Made by a program: the position numbers and the translations under genes | In this document: positions 17,469 through 25,197 of the stretch, piece by piece | How the letters are laid out: each line of letters begins with the position of its first letter | Position numbering within the stretch: the stretch's first letter is position 1 | Assembly (NCBI RefSeq): GCF_040274945.1 | Contig: NZ_JBEMAR010000005.1 | Span: 62,001-126,000 of the forward strand | DNA length: 64,000 nucleotides | Origin: Carnobacterium_B sp040274945 | GTDB lineage: Bacteria; Bacillota; Bacilli; Lactobacillales; Carnobacteriaceae | Direction: 5' to 3' | Notes under the pieces: model-generated | What the model saw: only the letters and a program-made list of their open reading frames with translations | Databases searched by the model: none | What the model was told of the DNA's origin: nothing

Positions 17469-18481
17469 TACAAGAAAGAAAGAAAAATAGACCTAAAATC
17501 GTGGTCATTGGTGGAGGTACTGGGTTACCTGTGATTTTGAATGGTTTAAAATCAAAACAAGCAGATGTAACAGCCATTGTAACCGTTGCTGATGATGGAG
17601 GAAGCAGCGGAACATTAAGGAACTATGCCAATATCGTTCCTCCAGGAGATATTCGTAATGTGCTGATCTCACTTTCCAATATTCCTCCTGCTCAAAAAGA
17701 AATTTTTCAGTATCGATTTGATACAAATGATAACTTTTTAGCAGGACACTCAATTGGGAATCTGATCATTGCTGCTATGTCTGAAATGAGAGGGAGTATT
17801 TTTGAAGCCATTCAAGTACTGTCTAAAATGATGTTAGTAGATGGACATGTTTACCCAGCAGCAGAAGAACCGTTAACATTGCATGCCATTTTTGAGGATG
17901 GTTCTAAAATTTCAGGGGAATCAAAAATTGCCAAAGAAAGAAAAAAAATAGAACGCGTATATGTAACAACAGTAGAAGATGATCATAAAGCTAAAGCTTC
18001 TAGAAAAGTCATTTCAGCTATTCATGATGCAGATATGGTCGTTTTAGGACCAGGAAGCTTATTCACGAGTATTTTACCCAATTTAATGATTGATGATTTA
18101 GGGAAAGCAGTCAAAGAGACTAAAGCAAAAGTTGTTTACATTTGCAATATCATGACTCAGCTTGGCGAAACCGAAAATTTTACGGATGCTGACCACGTAT
18201 GTGTGTTGCATCAACACTTAGGAAAAAAATTCATTGATACAGTCTTGGTCAATATCGGTGAAGTTCCGGAAAATTATATGGATACTGAACGTTATAATGA
18301 GTACTTAGTACAAGTAGCCCATGATTTTAAAGGATTAGCTGAGGAAGTTCCTTCTATTATATCGGATGATTTCCTTGAATTAAGAGACCAAGGAGTCTTT
18401 CATAATGGAACAAAAGTTGTGGATGAATTATTTAAATTAGCTTTTGACCATAGACGCTTAAAAAAAAGAAATAGTTATTAA
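17465..18481 (+). CDS. yvcK: YvcK/GlmR family protein, gluconeogenesis and cell-wall precursor factor
   Basis: A 338-residue member of the YvcK (CofD-like) family that in Bacillus binds UDP-GlcNAc and supports growth on gluconeogenic carbon by affecting GlmS. It has the N-terminal IGGGTGLPVILNGLK nucleotide-binding loop, TVADDGGSSGTLR, PPGDIRNVL and the GPGSLFTSILPNL motif. It overlaps rapZ by four bases and sits 34 bases before whiA. Confidence 0.95.
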   Translation: MIQERKKNRPKIVVIGGGTGLPVILNGLKSKQADVTAIVTVADDGGSSGTLRNYANIVPPGDIRNVLISLSNIPPAQKEIFQYRFDTNDNFLAGHSIGNLIIAAMSEMRGSIFEAIQVLSKMMLVDGHVYPAAEEPLTLHAIFEDGSKISGESKIAKERKKIERVYVTTVEDDHKAKASRKVISAIHDADMVVLGPGSLFTSILPNLMIDDLGKAVKETKAKVVYICNIMTQLGETENFTDADHVCVLHQHLGKKFIDTVLVNIGEVPENYMDTERYNEYLVQVAHDFKGLAEEVPSIISDDFLELRDQGVFHNGTKVVDELFKLAFDHRRLKKRNSY

Positions 18482-18515
18482 ATAAAGGAATAAATAATAG
18501 AAAGGAGGTTACTCT

Positions 18516-19472
18516 ATGTCTTATGCTTCAGAAGTAAAAAAGGAATTGACTCAATTAGAAGTTCATAGGGAGCACGCTAAAGCTGAATTAGCAGCTTTGA
18601 TTCGTATGAATGGAACGGTCGGGTTAGTAGATAAAAAATTTATTTTAAACGTACAAACTGAAAATGCAGCTATCGCAAGAAGAATCTATGTGTTGTTGAA
18701 AGATCATTTTGATGTTGAAAGTGAATTGTTGGTTCGACGGAAAATGAAATTAAAGAAAAATAATGTGTATATTGTACGGTTAAAACACGGAACTAAGGAA
18801 GTGCTCTCAGATTTATCTATTATGGAAGGGATGTCTTTTCATAGCCATGTTTCAGATGAAGTAATGATGAATACTCAAAAAGTAAAATCGTATTTACGAG
18901 GCGCTTTTTTAGCAGGAGGATCCGTGAACAACCCAGAAACTAGTCGTTACCATCTTGAGATTCATTCAAGTTATGAAGAACATAATGATGATATTTGTCA
19001 AATGATGAATCAATTCGATATGAATGCTCGTACATTAGAAAGACGCAATGGGTATATTACTTATTTGAAAGAAGCAGAAAAAATTGCAGACTTTTTAGCG
19101 TTGATTGGCGCAACAAGCGGTATGCTTAAGTTTGAAGATGTACGAATTATCAGAGATATGAGGAATTCAGTAAATCGTTTGGTCAATTGTGAAAATGCCA
19201 ATTTAAATAAGACGATTGATGCGGCCAGTAAACAAATTGAAAGCATTAAATTTATCGATGAGATGATTGGATTAGATAAAATTCCAACAAAACTAAGAGA
19301 AATCGCGCTTGTGCGTTTAGAATATCCAGAAGTAACGCTAAAAGAATTAGGAGAAATGATCCCTAGTGGAACGATTAGTAAGTCAGGAATCAATCATCGC
19401 TTGCGCAAGTTGAATGAGATGGCAGAAAACTTAAGAACTAAGGAACGTACAAGATCCGTTGTAGGCAATTAA
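18516..19472 (+). CDS. whiA: WhiA family DNA-binding protein
   Basis: A 318-residue protein with the N-terminal degenerate homing-endonuclease (LAGLIDADG-like) fold and C-terminal helix-turn-helix (LKELGEMIPSGTISKSGINHRLRKL). GAFLAGGSVNNPETSRYHLEI is the family core. In Bacillus WhiA affects chromosome segregation and division; in Streptomyces it is a sporulation regulator. AAAGGAGG gives a strong ribosome site. Last gene of its operon. Confidence 0.95.
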   Translation: MSYASEVKKELTQLEVHREHAKAELAALIRMNGTVGLVDKKFILNVQTENAAIARRIYVLLKDHFDVESELLVRRKMKLKKNNVYIVRLKHGTKEVLSDLSIMEGMSFHSHVSDEVMMNTQKVKSYLRGAFLAGGSVNNPETSRYHLEIHSSYEEHNDDICQMMNQFDMNARTLERRNGYITYLKEAEKIADFLALIGATSGMLKFEDVRIIRDMRNSVNRLVNCENANLNKTIDAASKQIESIKFIDEMIGLDKIPTKLREIALVRLEYPEVTLKELGEMIPSGTISKSGINHRLRKLNEMAENLRTKERTRSVVGN

Positions 19473-19511
19473 AAAATATAGGTATAAAGACATGCAAGAA
19501 ATTTCTTTGTT

Positions 19512-19559
19512 TGAAGAGAAATGTAGACTTGGTCAGTCTAGAAATTCTCCTTGTTTTTT
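19512..19559 (+). terminator. Probable terminator of whiA
   Basis: GAGAAATGTAGACT pairs imperfectly with AGTCTAGAAATTCTC, followed by TTGTTTTTT. Mismatches make it less certain than others here. Confidence 0.6.
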
Positions 19560-19645
19560 CATTATAACTGGGCTACACTGTAATAGTTGGTATTTTGGCG
19601 TTTGTCAAAATAGGATTGTAACTTAAACAAGGTTGTTTGAGAGCA

Positions 19646-19717
19646 GTCCCCTTAGTGTAATGGATATCACGCAAGATTCCGATTCTTGAAATGGGGGTTC
19701 GATTCCCTCAGGGGGCA
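19646..19717 (+). tRNA. tRNA-Arg (anticodon CCG)
   Basis: Seventy-two bases fold as a complete cloverleaf. The acceptor GTCCCCT pairs with AGGGGGC. The D arm is GTGTAATGGATATCAC. The anticodon stem CAAGA/TCTTG closes loop TTCCGAT, giving anticodon CCG for the rare arginine codon CGG. The T arm is GGGGG-TTCGATT-CCCTC, and the discriminator is A. CCA is not encoded. It is a lone tRNA in the 600-base gap between whiA and dus. Confidence 0.93.
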
Positions 19718-19811
19718 TTTATGTAGGCCTAATGATGTTGGTATAACAATACTTTGAAATGTGTGTCGTAAAGTTATCACATGCTATTGAAGAGAATACA
19801 TGTAAAATTCA

Positions 19812-19856
19812 GACCCGAATTTCGTGGGAATACTTACGATTTTTGGATCTTTTTTT
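19812..19856 (+). terminator. Possible terminator after tRNA-Arg
   Basis: An imperfect stem between GACCCGAATTTCGT and ACGATTTTTGGATC, containing mismatches, precedes a T run. Between it and dus (19857-20096) the sequence is AT-rich and holds two TATAAT motifs (20038 and 20056), one of which is probably the dus promoter. Nothing else is seen in the gap. Confidence 0.4.
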
Positions 19857-20096
19857 CTATCTCATTTGTTCTACAATGTTTTTTTGAATTTTAATAAAGC
19901 TGTCTAACCAACTTGTAGAAGAGGAATAAATAGGTAAGGTACCTAAAGGAAACGAATTGGACTTATTTTATAAATGTCTGTATAATTTCAACTGTTAAAA
20001 AATCATTATTGAACGGCTATTTAGTTTGTATAGATGTATATAATTTGGGTGAAAGTATAATCTAATAGCCCGTTATGGAAGGATCGATTAGTTAAG

Positions 20097-21077
20097 ATGA
20101 AAGAAAATTTTTGGCAAGATTTGCCACGTCCGTTTTTTGTATTGGCACCGATGGAAGATGTAACGGATGTCGTGTTTCGCCATGTAGTGAGTGCAGCAGG
20201 TAAGCCAGATGTATTTTTTACAGAGTTTACAAATGCCGTTAGCTATTGTCATCCAGAAGGACGTGATAGTGTTCGTGGTCGTTTAACATTTACGGAAGAC
20301 GAACAACCAATGGTAGCTCATATATGGGGAGACGAACCAGAACACTTCCGCCAAATGAGCATTGGTATGGCAGAACAAGGTTTTAAAGGAATCGATATTA
20401 ATATGGGCTGCCCGGTACCGAATGTAGCAGGTAAAGGAAAAGGTAGTGGTCTTATTCGCCGTGCTGCAGTTGCGGCAGATTTAATCCAAGCAGCAAAAGC
20501 AGGGGGGCTACCGGTAAGTGTCAAGACTCGACTTGGCTATACAAATATCGATGAATGGCGTGATTGGTTGTCACACGTTTTTGAACAAGATATTGCCAAT
20601 CTTTCTATCCATTTACGGACAAGAAAAGAAATGAGTAAAGGCAATGCGCATTGGGAAATGATTTCAGAAATTAAAAAATTGCGCGACGAAATTGCACCTC
20701 AGACACTTTTGACGATCAACGGAGACATTCCGGACCGTGAAACAGGATTGAAACTTGTTGAAGAATATGGTGTGGATGGCGTTATGATTGGGCGAGGTAT
20801 TTTTCACAACCCTTATGCGTTTGAAAGAGAACCAAAAGAGCACAGCAGCCAAGAATTGCTGAATCTATTTAGATTGCACTTAGATCTTTTTGATAAATAT
20901 ACCGTTGATGAGCCACGTGCATTCAGACCACTTCGTCGTTTTTTTAAAATTTATGTTCGTGGTATTCGTGGAGCAAGTGACTTAAGAGTACAGTTGATGG
21001 AAACAGAAACAACAGATCAAGCCCGTGCATTACTTGATGAATTTGAAGAAAAGAATAAGGATATTTTAGGGGAATAA
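20097..21077 (+). CDS. tRNA-dihydrouridine synthase
   Basis: FMN-dependent enzyme that reduces uridines in the tRNA D-loop using NADPH. The 326-residue protein shows LAPMEDVTDVVFR at the N-terminus, the Dus signature INMGCPVPNVAGKGKGSGLIR with catalytic cysteine, VKTRLGY, LSIHLRTRKE, and INGDIPDRETG. The sequence belongs to the COG0042 family. The exact paralogue (position specificity) cannot be set from sequence. The ATG is poorly preceded by a ribosome site (GGAAGGATCG about 15 bases away). Confidence 0.92.
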   Translation: MKENFWQDLPRPFFVLAPMEDVTDVVFRHVVSAAGKPDVFFTEFTNAVSYCHPEGRDSVRGRLTFTEDEQPMVAHIWGDEPEHFRQMSIGMAEQGFKGIDINMGCPVPNVAGKGKGSGLIRRAAVAADLIQAAKAGGLPVSVKTRLGYTNIDEWRDWLSHVFEQDIANLSIHLRTRKEMSKGNAHWEMISEIKKLRDEIAPQTLLTINGDIPDRETGLKLVEEYGVDGVMIGRGIFHNPYAFEREPKEHSSQELLNLFRLHLDLFDKYTVDEPRAFRPLRRFFKIYVRGIRGASDLRVQLMETETTDQARALLDEFEEKNKDILGE

Positions 21078-21237
21078 AAAGAGTATCGCTCTATTAAGAT
21101 TAATTTTTTTATGGTGGATAAAAGATGAAGTAGATAATAACCATTTAGAAGCTTATGATTTTTTGAATAAAATATTTATGTTATAATTATTTTATTGAAA
21201 ATGATTGAATTGTATTAAAGTTTTTAAGGTTGTTTTT

Positions 21238-21271
21238 GTGATTAGAGTATAAATTCTAATCGCTTTTTTTT
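21238..21271 (+). terminator. Intrinsic terminator in the dus-clpP gap
   Basis: GATTAGA (21240-21246) pairs with TCTAATC (21255-21261), followed by a T run. The preceding 160 bases after dus show no gene. Confidence 0.7.
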
Positions 21272-21292
21272 CAAAGTTAGCAAACGAAAAAA

Positions 21293-21322
21293 ATTGACCT
21301 TTTTTGACCAATGGAGTAAAAT
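21293..21322 (+). promoter_or_regulatory. CtsR operator overlapping the clpP promoter
   Basis: Read on the minus strand, 21293-21309 is GGTCAAA-AAA-GGTCAAT, matching the CtsR heptad repeat GGTCAAA-N3-GGTCAAA at all but one base. On the plus strand -35 TTGACC (21294-21299), 17 bases, and -10 TAAAAT (21317-21322) form the promoter, so CtsR would cover the -35 and part of the spacer. Confidence 0.9.
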
Positions 21323-21396
21323 ACACTTAGTAACTCTTAGTGTAAATCGTTTAGTTGCACTATAAAAGAAACGAACAATTGAGGAGGAAACAAATT

Positions 21397-21990
21397 ATGA
21401 ATTTAGTCCCTACAGTAATCGAACAGTCATCAAGAGGTGAACGTGCCTATGACATTTATTCACGTCTTTTAAAAGACCGTATTATCATGTTAAGTGGTCC
21501 AGTAGACGATGATCTAGCAAACGCTGTAATCGCTCAGCTGTTATTTTTAGACGCACAAGATTCTGAAAAAGATATTTATATTTATATTAATTCTCCAGGT
21601 GGTAGTGTAACTGCTGGTTTAGCGATTTTTGATACAATGAACTTTATTAAAGCAGATGTACAAACCATTGCAATGGGAATGGCTGCTTCAATGGGAAGTT
21701 TCTTATTGACGGCTGGTACAAAAGGGAAACGTTATGCGTTACCGAACGCTGAAATCATGATTCACCAACCATCAGGCGGATCTCAAGGGCAAGCTACAGA
21801 AATTGAAATTGCTGCTCGTCACATTTTAAAAACTCGTGAACGCTTGAATAAAATTTTATCTGACCGTACAGGTCAACCAATAGAAGTTATCCAACGTGAT
21901 ACAGATCGTGATAACTACATGTCTGCAGAAGATGCAAAAGCTTATGGTTTAATTGATGAAATTATGGAAAACAGTTCAGCATTAAGCTAA
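21397..21990 (+). CDS. clpP: ATP-dependent Clp protease proteolytic subunit
   Basis: Serine protease barrel that partners with Clp ATPases to degrade misfolded and regulatory proteins, including SsrA-tagged ones. The 197-residue protein has Ser98 in MGMAASMGSF, His123 in MIHQPSGG and Asp172 in RDTDRDNYM. ATG 21397 has a GAGGAGGAAA site; the longer frame starting at 21355 lacks one. CtsR heat-shock control is shown by the operator just upstream. The tmRNA and smpB genes that mark substrates for this protease are in the same window. Confidence 0.98.
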   Translation: MNLVPTVIEQSSRGERAYDIYSRLLKDRIIMLSGPVDDDLANAVIAQLLFLDAQDSEKDIYIYINSPGGSVTAGLAIFDTMNFIKADVQTIAMGMAASMGSFLLTAGTKGKRYALPNAEIMIHQPSGGSQGQATEIEIAARHILKTRERLNKILSDRTGQPIEVIQRDTDRDNYMSAEDAKAYGLIDEIMENSSALS

Positions 21991-22049
21991 TAGTACAGAC
22001 TCGTCTAGATAAGTAAGGCACTAGACAAGGAATACATCTGAAGAGTAAA

Positions 22050-22088
22050 AAAAAGAGATTGGAGCAGTGCTTCAGTCTCTTTTTTTTG
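22050..22088 (+). terminator. Intrinsic terminator of clpP
   Basis: AAGAGATTGGAGCA pairs with TGCTTCAGTCTCTT (one or two wobble pairs), followed by eight T. Confidence 0.85.
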
Positions 22089-22188
22089 TTCTATTGGTCA
22101 GTGGAACAACTAAATAAGTCGAATCCATTTAATTGATCCAATATTATCTGTATAATGAAATCAATGAGTGAATAGGGGAGGATATTTA

Positions 22189-22716
22189 ATGGATATCAGC
22201 AACATAAAGGCAGACAAAGTAAACACAACCCATGGAATTAAAATTGGAAGTGATGACGCTCCAGTTAAGGTGATTGAATTTATTAATTTAAAATGCCCTT
22301 ATTGTAAAATGTGGTACGAAGATTCAAAAGATATACTAAACGACTATGTTTTTGCTGGAAAAGTGCAGCGAATCATTAAGCATTTTGATAAAGAAAAACC
22401 GAGTTTAAAAAAAGGGAATATTGTGCACCGTTATTTAGACTATTCAAATCCTGAAAAAGCGCTTGAAGACATCGATTTCTTTTTTGCTCACCAAGAAGAG
22501 TGGGGATATTTAGAATCGTTTGATGATATAGCTGCTTATGCAGTTGAGAAAAGAAGTTTATCCTTACAATCAAATGAATCGGTAGCTCAAGAAATTATCC
22601 AAGAAGCGAACCAAGCAAATGTTGTATTTGTACCGACCGTGTTTATTGATGAAGAGATCTTCGATGAACATATTACACAACAAGAACTTAAAAACTTGAT
22701 TGATGCACGCCTTTAA
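22189..22716 (+). CDS. DsbA-family thioredoxin-like protein (CPYC)
   Basis: A 175-residue protein with a thioredoxin-fold core: VKVIEFINLKCPYCKMWYEDS has a CPYC redox motif (Cys36-Cys39), and VVFVPTVFIDEEIFDEH has the cis-proline. The helical insert between them is as in DsbA/FrnE-type oxidoreductases. No signal peptide or membrane anchor is present, so it should act in the cytosol. ATG 22189 follows a GGGGAGGA site; the longer frame from GTG 22168 reads through that site. Partner unknown. A weak hairpin at 22727-22757 may end the transcript. Confidence 0.8.
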   Translation: MDISNIKADKVNTTHGIKIGSDDAPVKVIEFINLKCPYCKMWYEDSKDILNDYVFAGKVQRIIKHFDKEKPSLKKGNIVHRYLDYSNPEKALEDIDFFFAHQEEWGYLESFDDIAAYAVEKRSLSLQSNESVAQEIIQEANQANVVFVPTVFIDEEIFDEHITQQELKNLIDARL

Positions 22717-22781
22717 GAAATCGCTTGTGAAAAAGACCTATCTTCTTCACGATTTTAATGAAAAACTTATAAACATAATAG

Positions 22782-22810
22782 TTGAAAGATTACTAGATAA
22801 CTGGTACAAT
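22782..22810 (+). promoter_or_regulatory. Promoter of the cggR glycolytic operon
   Basis: -35 TTGAAA (22782-22787), exactly 17 bases, then -10 TACAAT (22805-22810) extended by TGG. It is one of the best promoter matches in the window. The leader to cggR is about 170 bases. Confidence 0.8.
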
Positions 22811-22866
22811 TAACGTTGTGAGAGATGGTAATAGTGCTTCGTTTGGTGCTGTTGTTGAATGATAAG

Positions 22867-22925
22867 AAAACAAGTACAGGAAACTGAAAGTTTGATTTTC
22901 ATTTTTGATTCTCTTGTTTTTTTAA
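22867..22925 (+). promoter_or_regulatory. Terminator-like hairpin in the cggR leader, possible attenuator
   Basis: AAAACAAG (22867-22874) pairs with CTTGTTTT, with partly paired GAAACTGAAA and TTTCATTTTT inside, and the 3' arm runs into TTTTTTT. It lies between the promoter and cggR, so it would stop transcripts from that promoter unless it is overcome. The stem is AT-rich. Confidence 0.5.
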
Positions 22926-22933
22926 GTAACAAT

Positions 22934-22987
22934 GGTCGCTGAACGACTAACGCGGTCACAAAGCGACCAACGTAGAAAGAGGTCGCT
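22934..22987 (+). promoter_or_regulatory. GGTCGC repeat cluster before cggR, candidate operator and RBS hairpin
   Basis: GGTCGC occurs at 22934 and 22981, GGTCAC at 22954 and the inverse GCGACC at 22963. AGCGACC (22962-22968) and GGTCGCT (22981-22987) form a perfect 7-bp inverted repeat. In RNA, this stem would enclose the AAAGAGG ribosome site of cggR. It could be an operator for CggR, an RNA control element, or both. Confidence 0.5.
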
Positions 22988-22988
22988 T

Positions 22989-24026
22989 ATGCAAAATGTA
23001 TTATCTGTTATCGAAGAAGTCATTCCAGATATCATGTATACACTTCAGAATCGTTACCAAATTTTGCGCAATGTCTTTTTATTAGGTCCTGTTGGAAGAA
23101 GAGTCGTATCTGATCGTATGGGAATTACAGAACGTGTTTTACGTACAGAATCAGAAGGCTTAAAGAAACAAGGGTTGATAAAAACTTCGAAAATGGGAAT
23201 GGAGCTAACCGAAAAAGGGGAATCCATTTACCACCAATTAGATCAGTTAATGGGTCAACTGTTGGGGATGAAAGAGAAAGAGAAAAAACTCGCTTCTTAT
23301 TTGGAGATTGAACACTGTGTGATTATTTCTGGTGATGTAGATGAACAGTCGAAATTACATGAAGAGATGGGTCGTGCTGCAGTAGAAGCTTTAGACTTTT
23401 TACTTCCAGAAGGCAATAATATTATTGCTGTTATGGGTGGTACTACTATGGCAGAAGCGGCAAATCAAATGAATGAAACTCTTTCTCGCAAAAGAAAGTT
23501 AATGTTTGTTCCTGCCAGAGGTGGATTAGGAGAATCGGTCGATATTCAAGCCAATTCTATTAGTGCTTTAATGGCACAAAAAACGGGTGGCGAAAACCGT
23601 GTTCTTTATGTTCCGGAACAAGTAAGCGTAGAAACCTATAAACCGCTATTACAAGAACCGGGAATTAAAAAAACACTTAAGTTGGTTGACGATGCGGATT
23701 GTGTTTTATATGGCATCGGAGATGCTACACTTATGGCAGAACGCAGAGGGATGAACGAAGAGGTTCTAGCTCTGATTGAAACTAAAGCAGCAGTTGGGGA
23801 AGCGTTTGGAGAATTTTACAATCAGTCTGGTGGAGTGGTGTATAAAATCCCACGCATTGGTTTGCAATCTGAAAAACTGGCAGATATTGCTAGTGTGATC
23901 GCAGTAGCTGGTGGTAAATCCAAAGCAAAAGCAATTGAGGCTCATATGAAAAAAGCACCGCGCCATACGTGGCTCATCACAGATGAGGGTGCCGCTAACG
24001 AGATTTTAACAGGGATAACCCTTTAA
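22989..24026 (+). CDS. cggR: Central glycolytic genes regulator CggR
   Basis: SorC/DeoR-type repressor that senses fructose-1,6-bisphosphate and controls the gap operon. The 345-residue protein has an N-terminal winged helix (LGPVGRRVVSDRMGITERVLRTESEGLKKQGLI) and a sugar-binding domain with AVMGGTTMAEAANQM, VPARGGLGESVDIQANSI and YGIGDATLMAERRGM. ATG 22989 agrees with the N-terminus of Bacillus CggR and follows AGAGG; the frame extends upstream to 22932 through the repeat cluster, which is unlikely to be translated. First gene of cggR-gap-pgk-tpiA-gpmI. Confidence 0.95.
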   Translation: MQNVLSVIEEVIPDIMYTLQNRYQILRNVFLLGPVGRRVVSDRMGITERVLRTESEGLKKQGLIKTSKMGMELTEKGESIYHQLDQLMGQLLGMKEKEKKLASYLEIEHCVIISGDVDEQSKLHEEMGRAAVEALDFLLPEGNNIIAVMGGTTMAEAANQMNETLSRKRKLMFVPARGGLGESVDIQANSISALMAQKTGGENRVLYVPEQVSVETYKPLLQEPGIKKTLKLVDDADCVLYGIGDATLMAERRGMNEEVLALIETKAAVGEAFGEFYNQSGGVVYKIPRIGLQSEKLADIASVIAVAGGKSKAKAIEAHMKKAPRHTWLITDEGAANEILTGITL

Positions 24027-24067
24027 AATAAATATATTGCATGATTCCTAAAGGAGGAAATCTATTT

Positions 24068-25072
24068 ATGACAGTTAAAGTAGGTATCAACGGTTTTGGA
24101 CGTATTGGACGTCTTGCATTCCGTCGTATTCAAGAATTAGAAGGTATTGAAGTGGTAGCAGTTAACGATTTAACAGATCCAAAAATGTTAGCTCACTTAT
24201 TAAAATATGATACAACACAAGGACGTTTCAACGGTGACGTTGAAGTTAAAGATGGCGCATTTACTGTTAATGGTAAAGACGTTAAAGTTTTAAGCAACCG
24301 CAACCCAGAAGAACTTCCATGGGGAGAGCTTGGAGTTGAAATCGTATTAGAATGTACTGGTTTCTTCACTACTCAAGAAGCTGCTGAATTACACATCAAA
24401 GCAGGAGCTAAAAAAGTTGTTATTTCTGCACCAGCAACTGGTAACATGAAAACAATCGTTTACAATGTAAACCACGAAACTCTTGACGGTTCTGAAACAG
24501 TTATCTCTGGTGCTTCTTGTACTACTAACTGTTTAGCTCCTATGGCTCAAGTACTAAATGACAAATTTGGTATTGAATTAGGATTAATGACAACTATCCA
24601 CGCTTACACAGGTGACCAAAACACATTAGATGCTCCACATCCAAAAGGCGACTTCCGTCGTGCTCGTGCTGCAGCAGCTAATATTATTCCTAACACAACT
24701 GGTGCTGCTAAAGCAATCGGTGAAGTATTACCAGAATTAAAAGGTAAATTAGATGGAGCTGCACAACGTGTTCCTGTTGCTGCTGGTTCATTAACTGAAT
24801 TACAAACAGTATTAAGAACAAAAGTAACTGCTGAAGAAGTAGATGCAGCAATGAAAGCAGCTGCTAACGAATCTTACGGATATACTGAAGACGCAATTGT
24901 TTCTTCTGATATCTTAGGAATGTCATTCGGTTCATTATACGATGCAACACAAACGAAAGTTATCACTGTTGGTGACAAACAAATCGTTAAAACTGTTGCT
25001 TGGTATGACAACGAAATGTCATATACTTCACAATTAATTCGTACTTTAGAATACTTTGCTAAATTAGGTTAA
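24068..25072 (+). CDS. gap: Glyceraldehyde-3-phosphate dehydrogenase, type I
   Basis: Glycolytic enzyme that oxidises glyceraldehyde-3-phosphate to 1,3-bisphosphoglycerate with NAD. The 334-residue protein has GINGFGRIGRL at the N-terminus, an NAD-selective aspartate in VAVNDL, and the catalytic cysteine in SGASCTTNCLAP (Cys151). ATG 24068 follows AAGGAGG by about ten bases. Codon choice is noticeably biased toward GCT, GGT and AAC, as expected of a very highly expressed gene. Confidence 0.98.
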   Translation: MTVKVGINGFGRIGRLAFRRIQELEGIEVVAVNDLTDPKMLAHLLKYDTTQGRFNGDVEVKDGAFTVNGKDVKVLSNRNPEELPWGELGVEIVLECTGFFTTQEAAELHIKAGAKKVVISAPATGNMKTIVYNVNHETLDGSETVISGASCTTNCLAPMAQVLNDKFGIELGLMTTIHAYTGDQNTLDAPHPKGDFRRARAAAANIIPNTTGAAKAIGEVLPELKGKLDGAAQRVPVAAGSLTELQTVLRTKVTAEEVDAAMKAAANESYGYTEDAIVSSDILGMSFGSLYDATQTKVITVGDKQIVKTVAWYDNEMSYTSQLIRTLEYFAKLG

Positions 25073-25110
25073 TCTTTAACGAGAAACTTGAATTAGGATA
25101 GAGAATAGTA

Positions 25111-25150
25111 AAAAGCGGGGAGGCAGCGCGCTTCCCCGCTTTTCTTTTTT
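25111..25150 (+). terminator. Strong hairpin between gap and pgk
   Basis: AAAAGCGGGGA pairs perfectly with TCCCCGCTTTT across a short GC-rich loop, followed by CTTTTTT. It lies inside the operon, so it may be a partial terminator or mRNA-stabilising end that gives more gap than pgk transcript. Confidence 0.85.
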
Positions 25151-25197
25151 CAAAGATTAGTATTTACACATAATTGCTCTTTAGAGGAGGAACCTTA

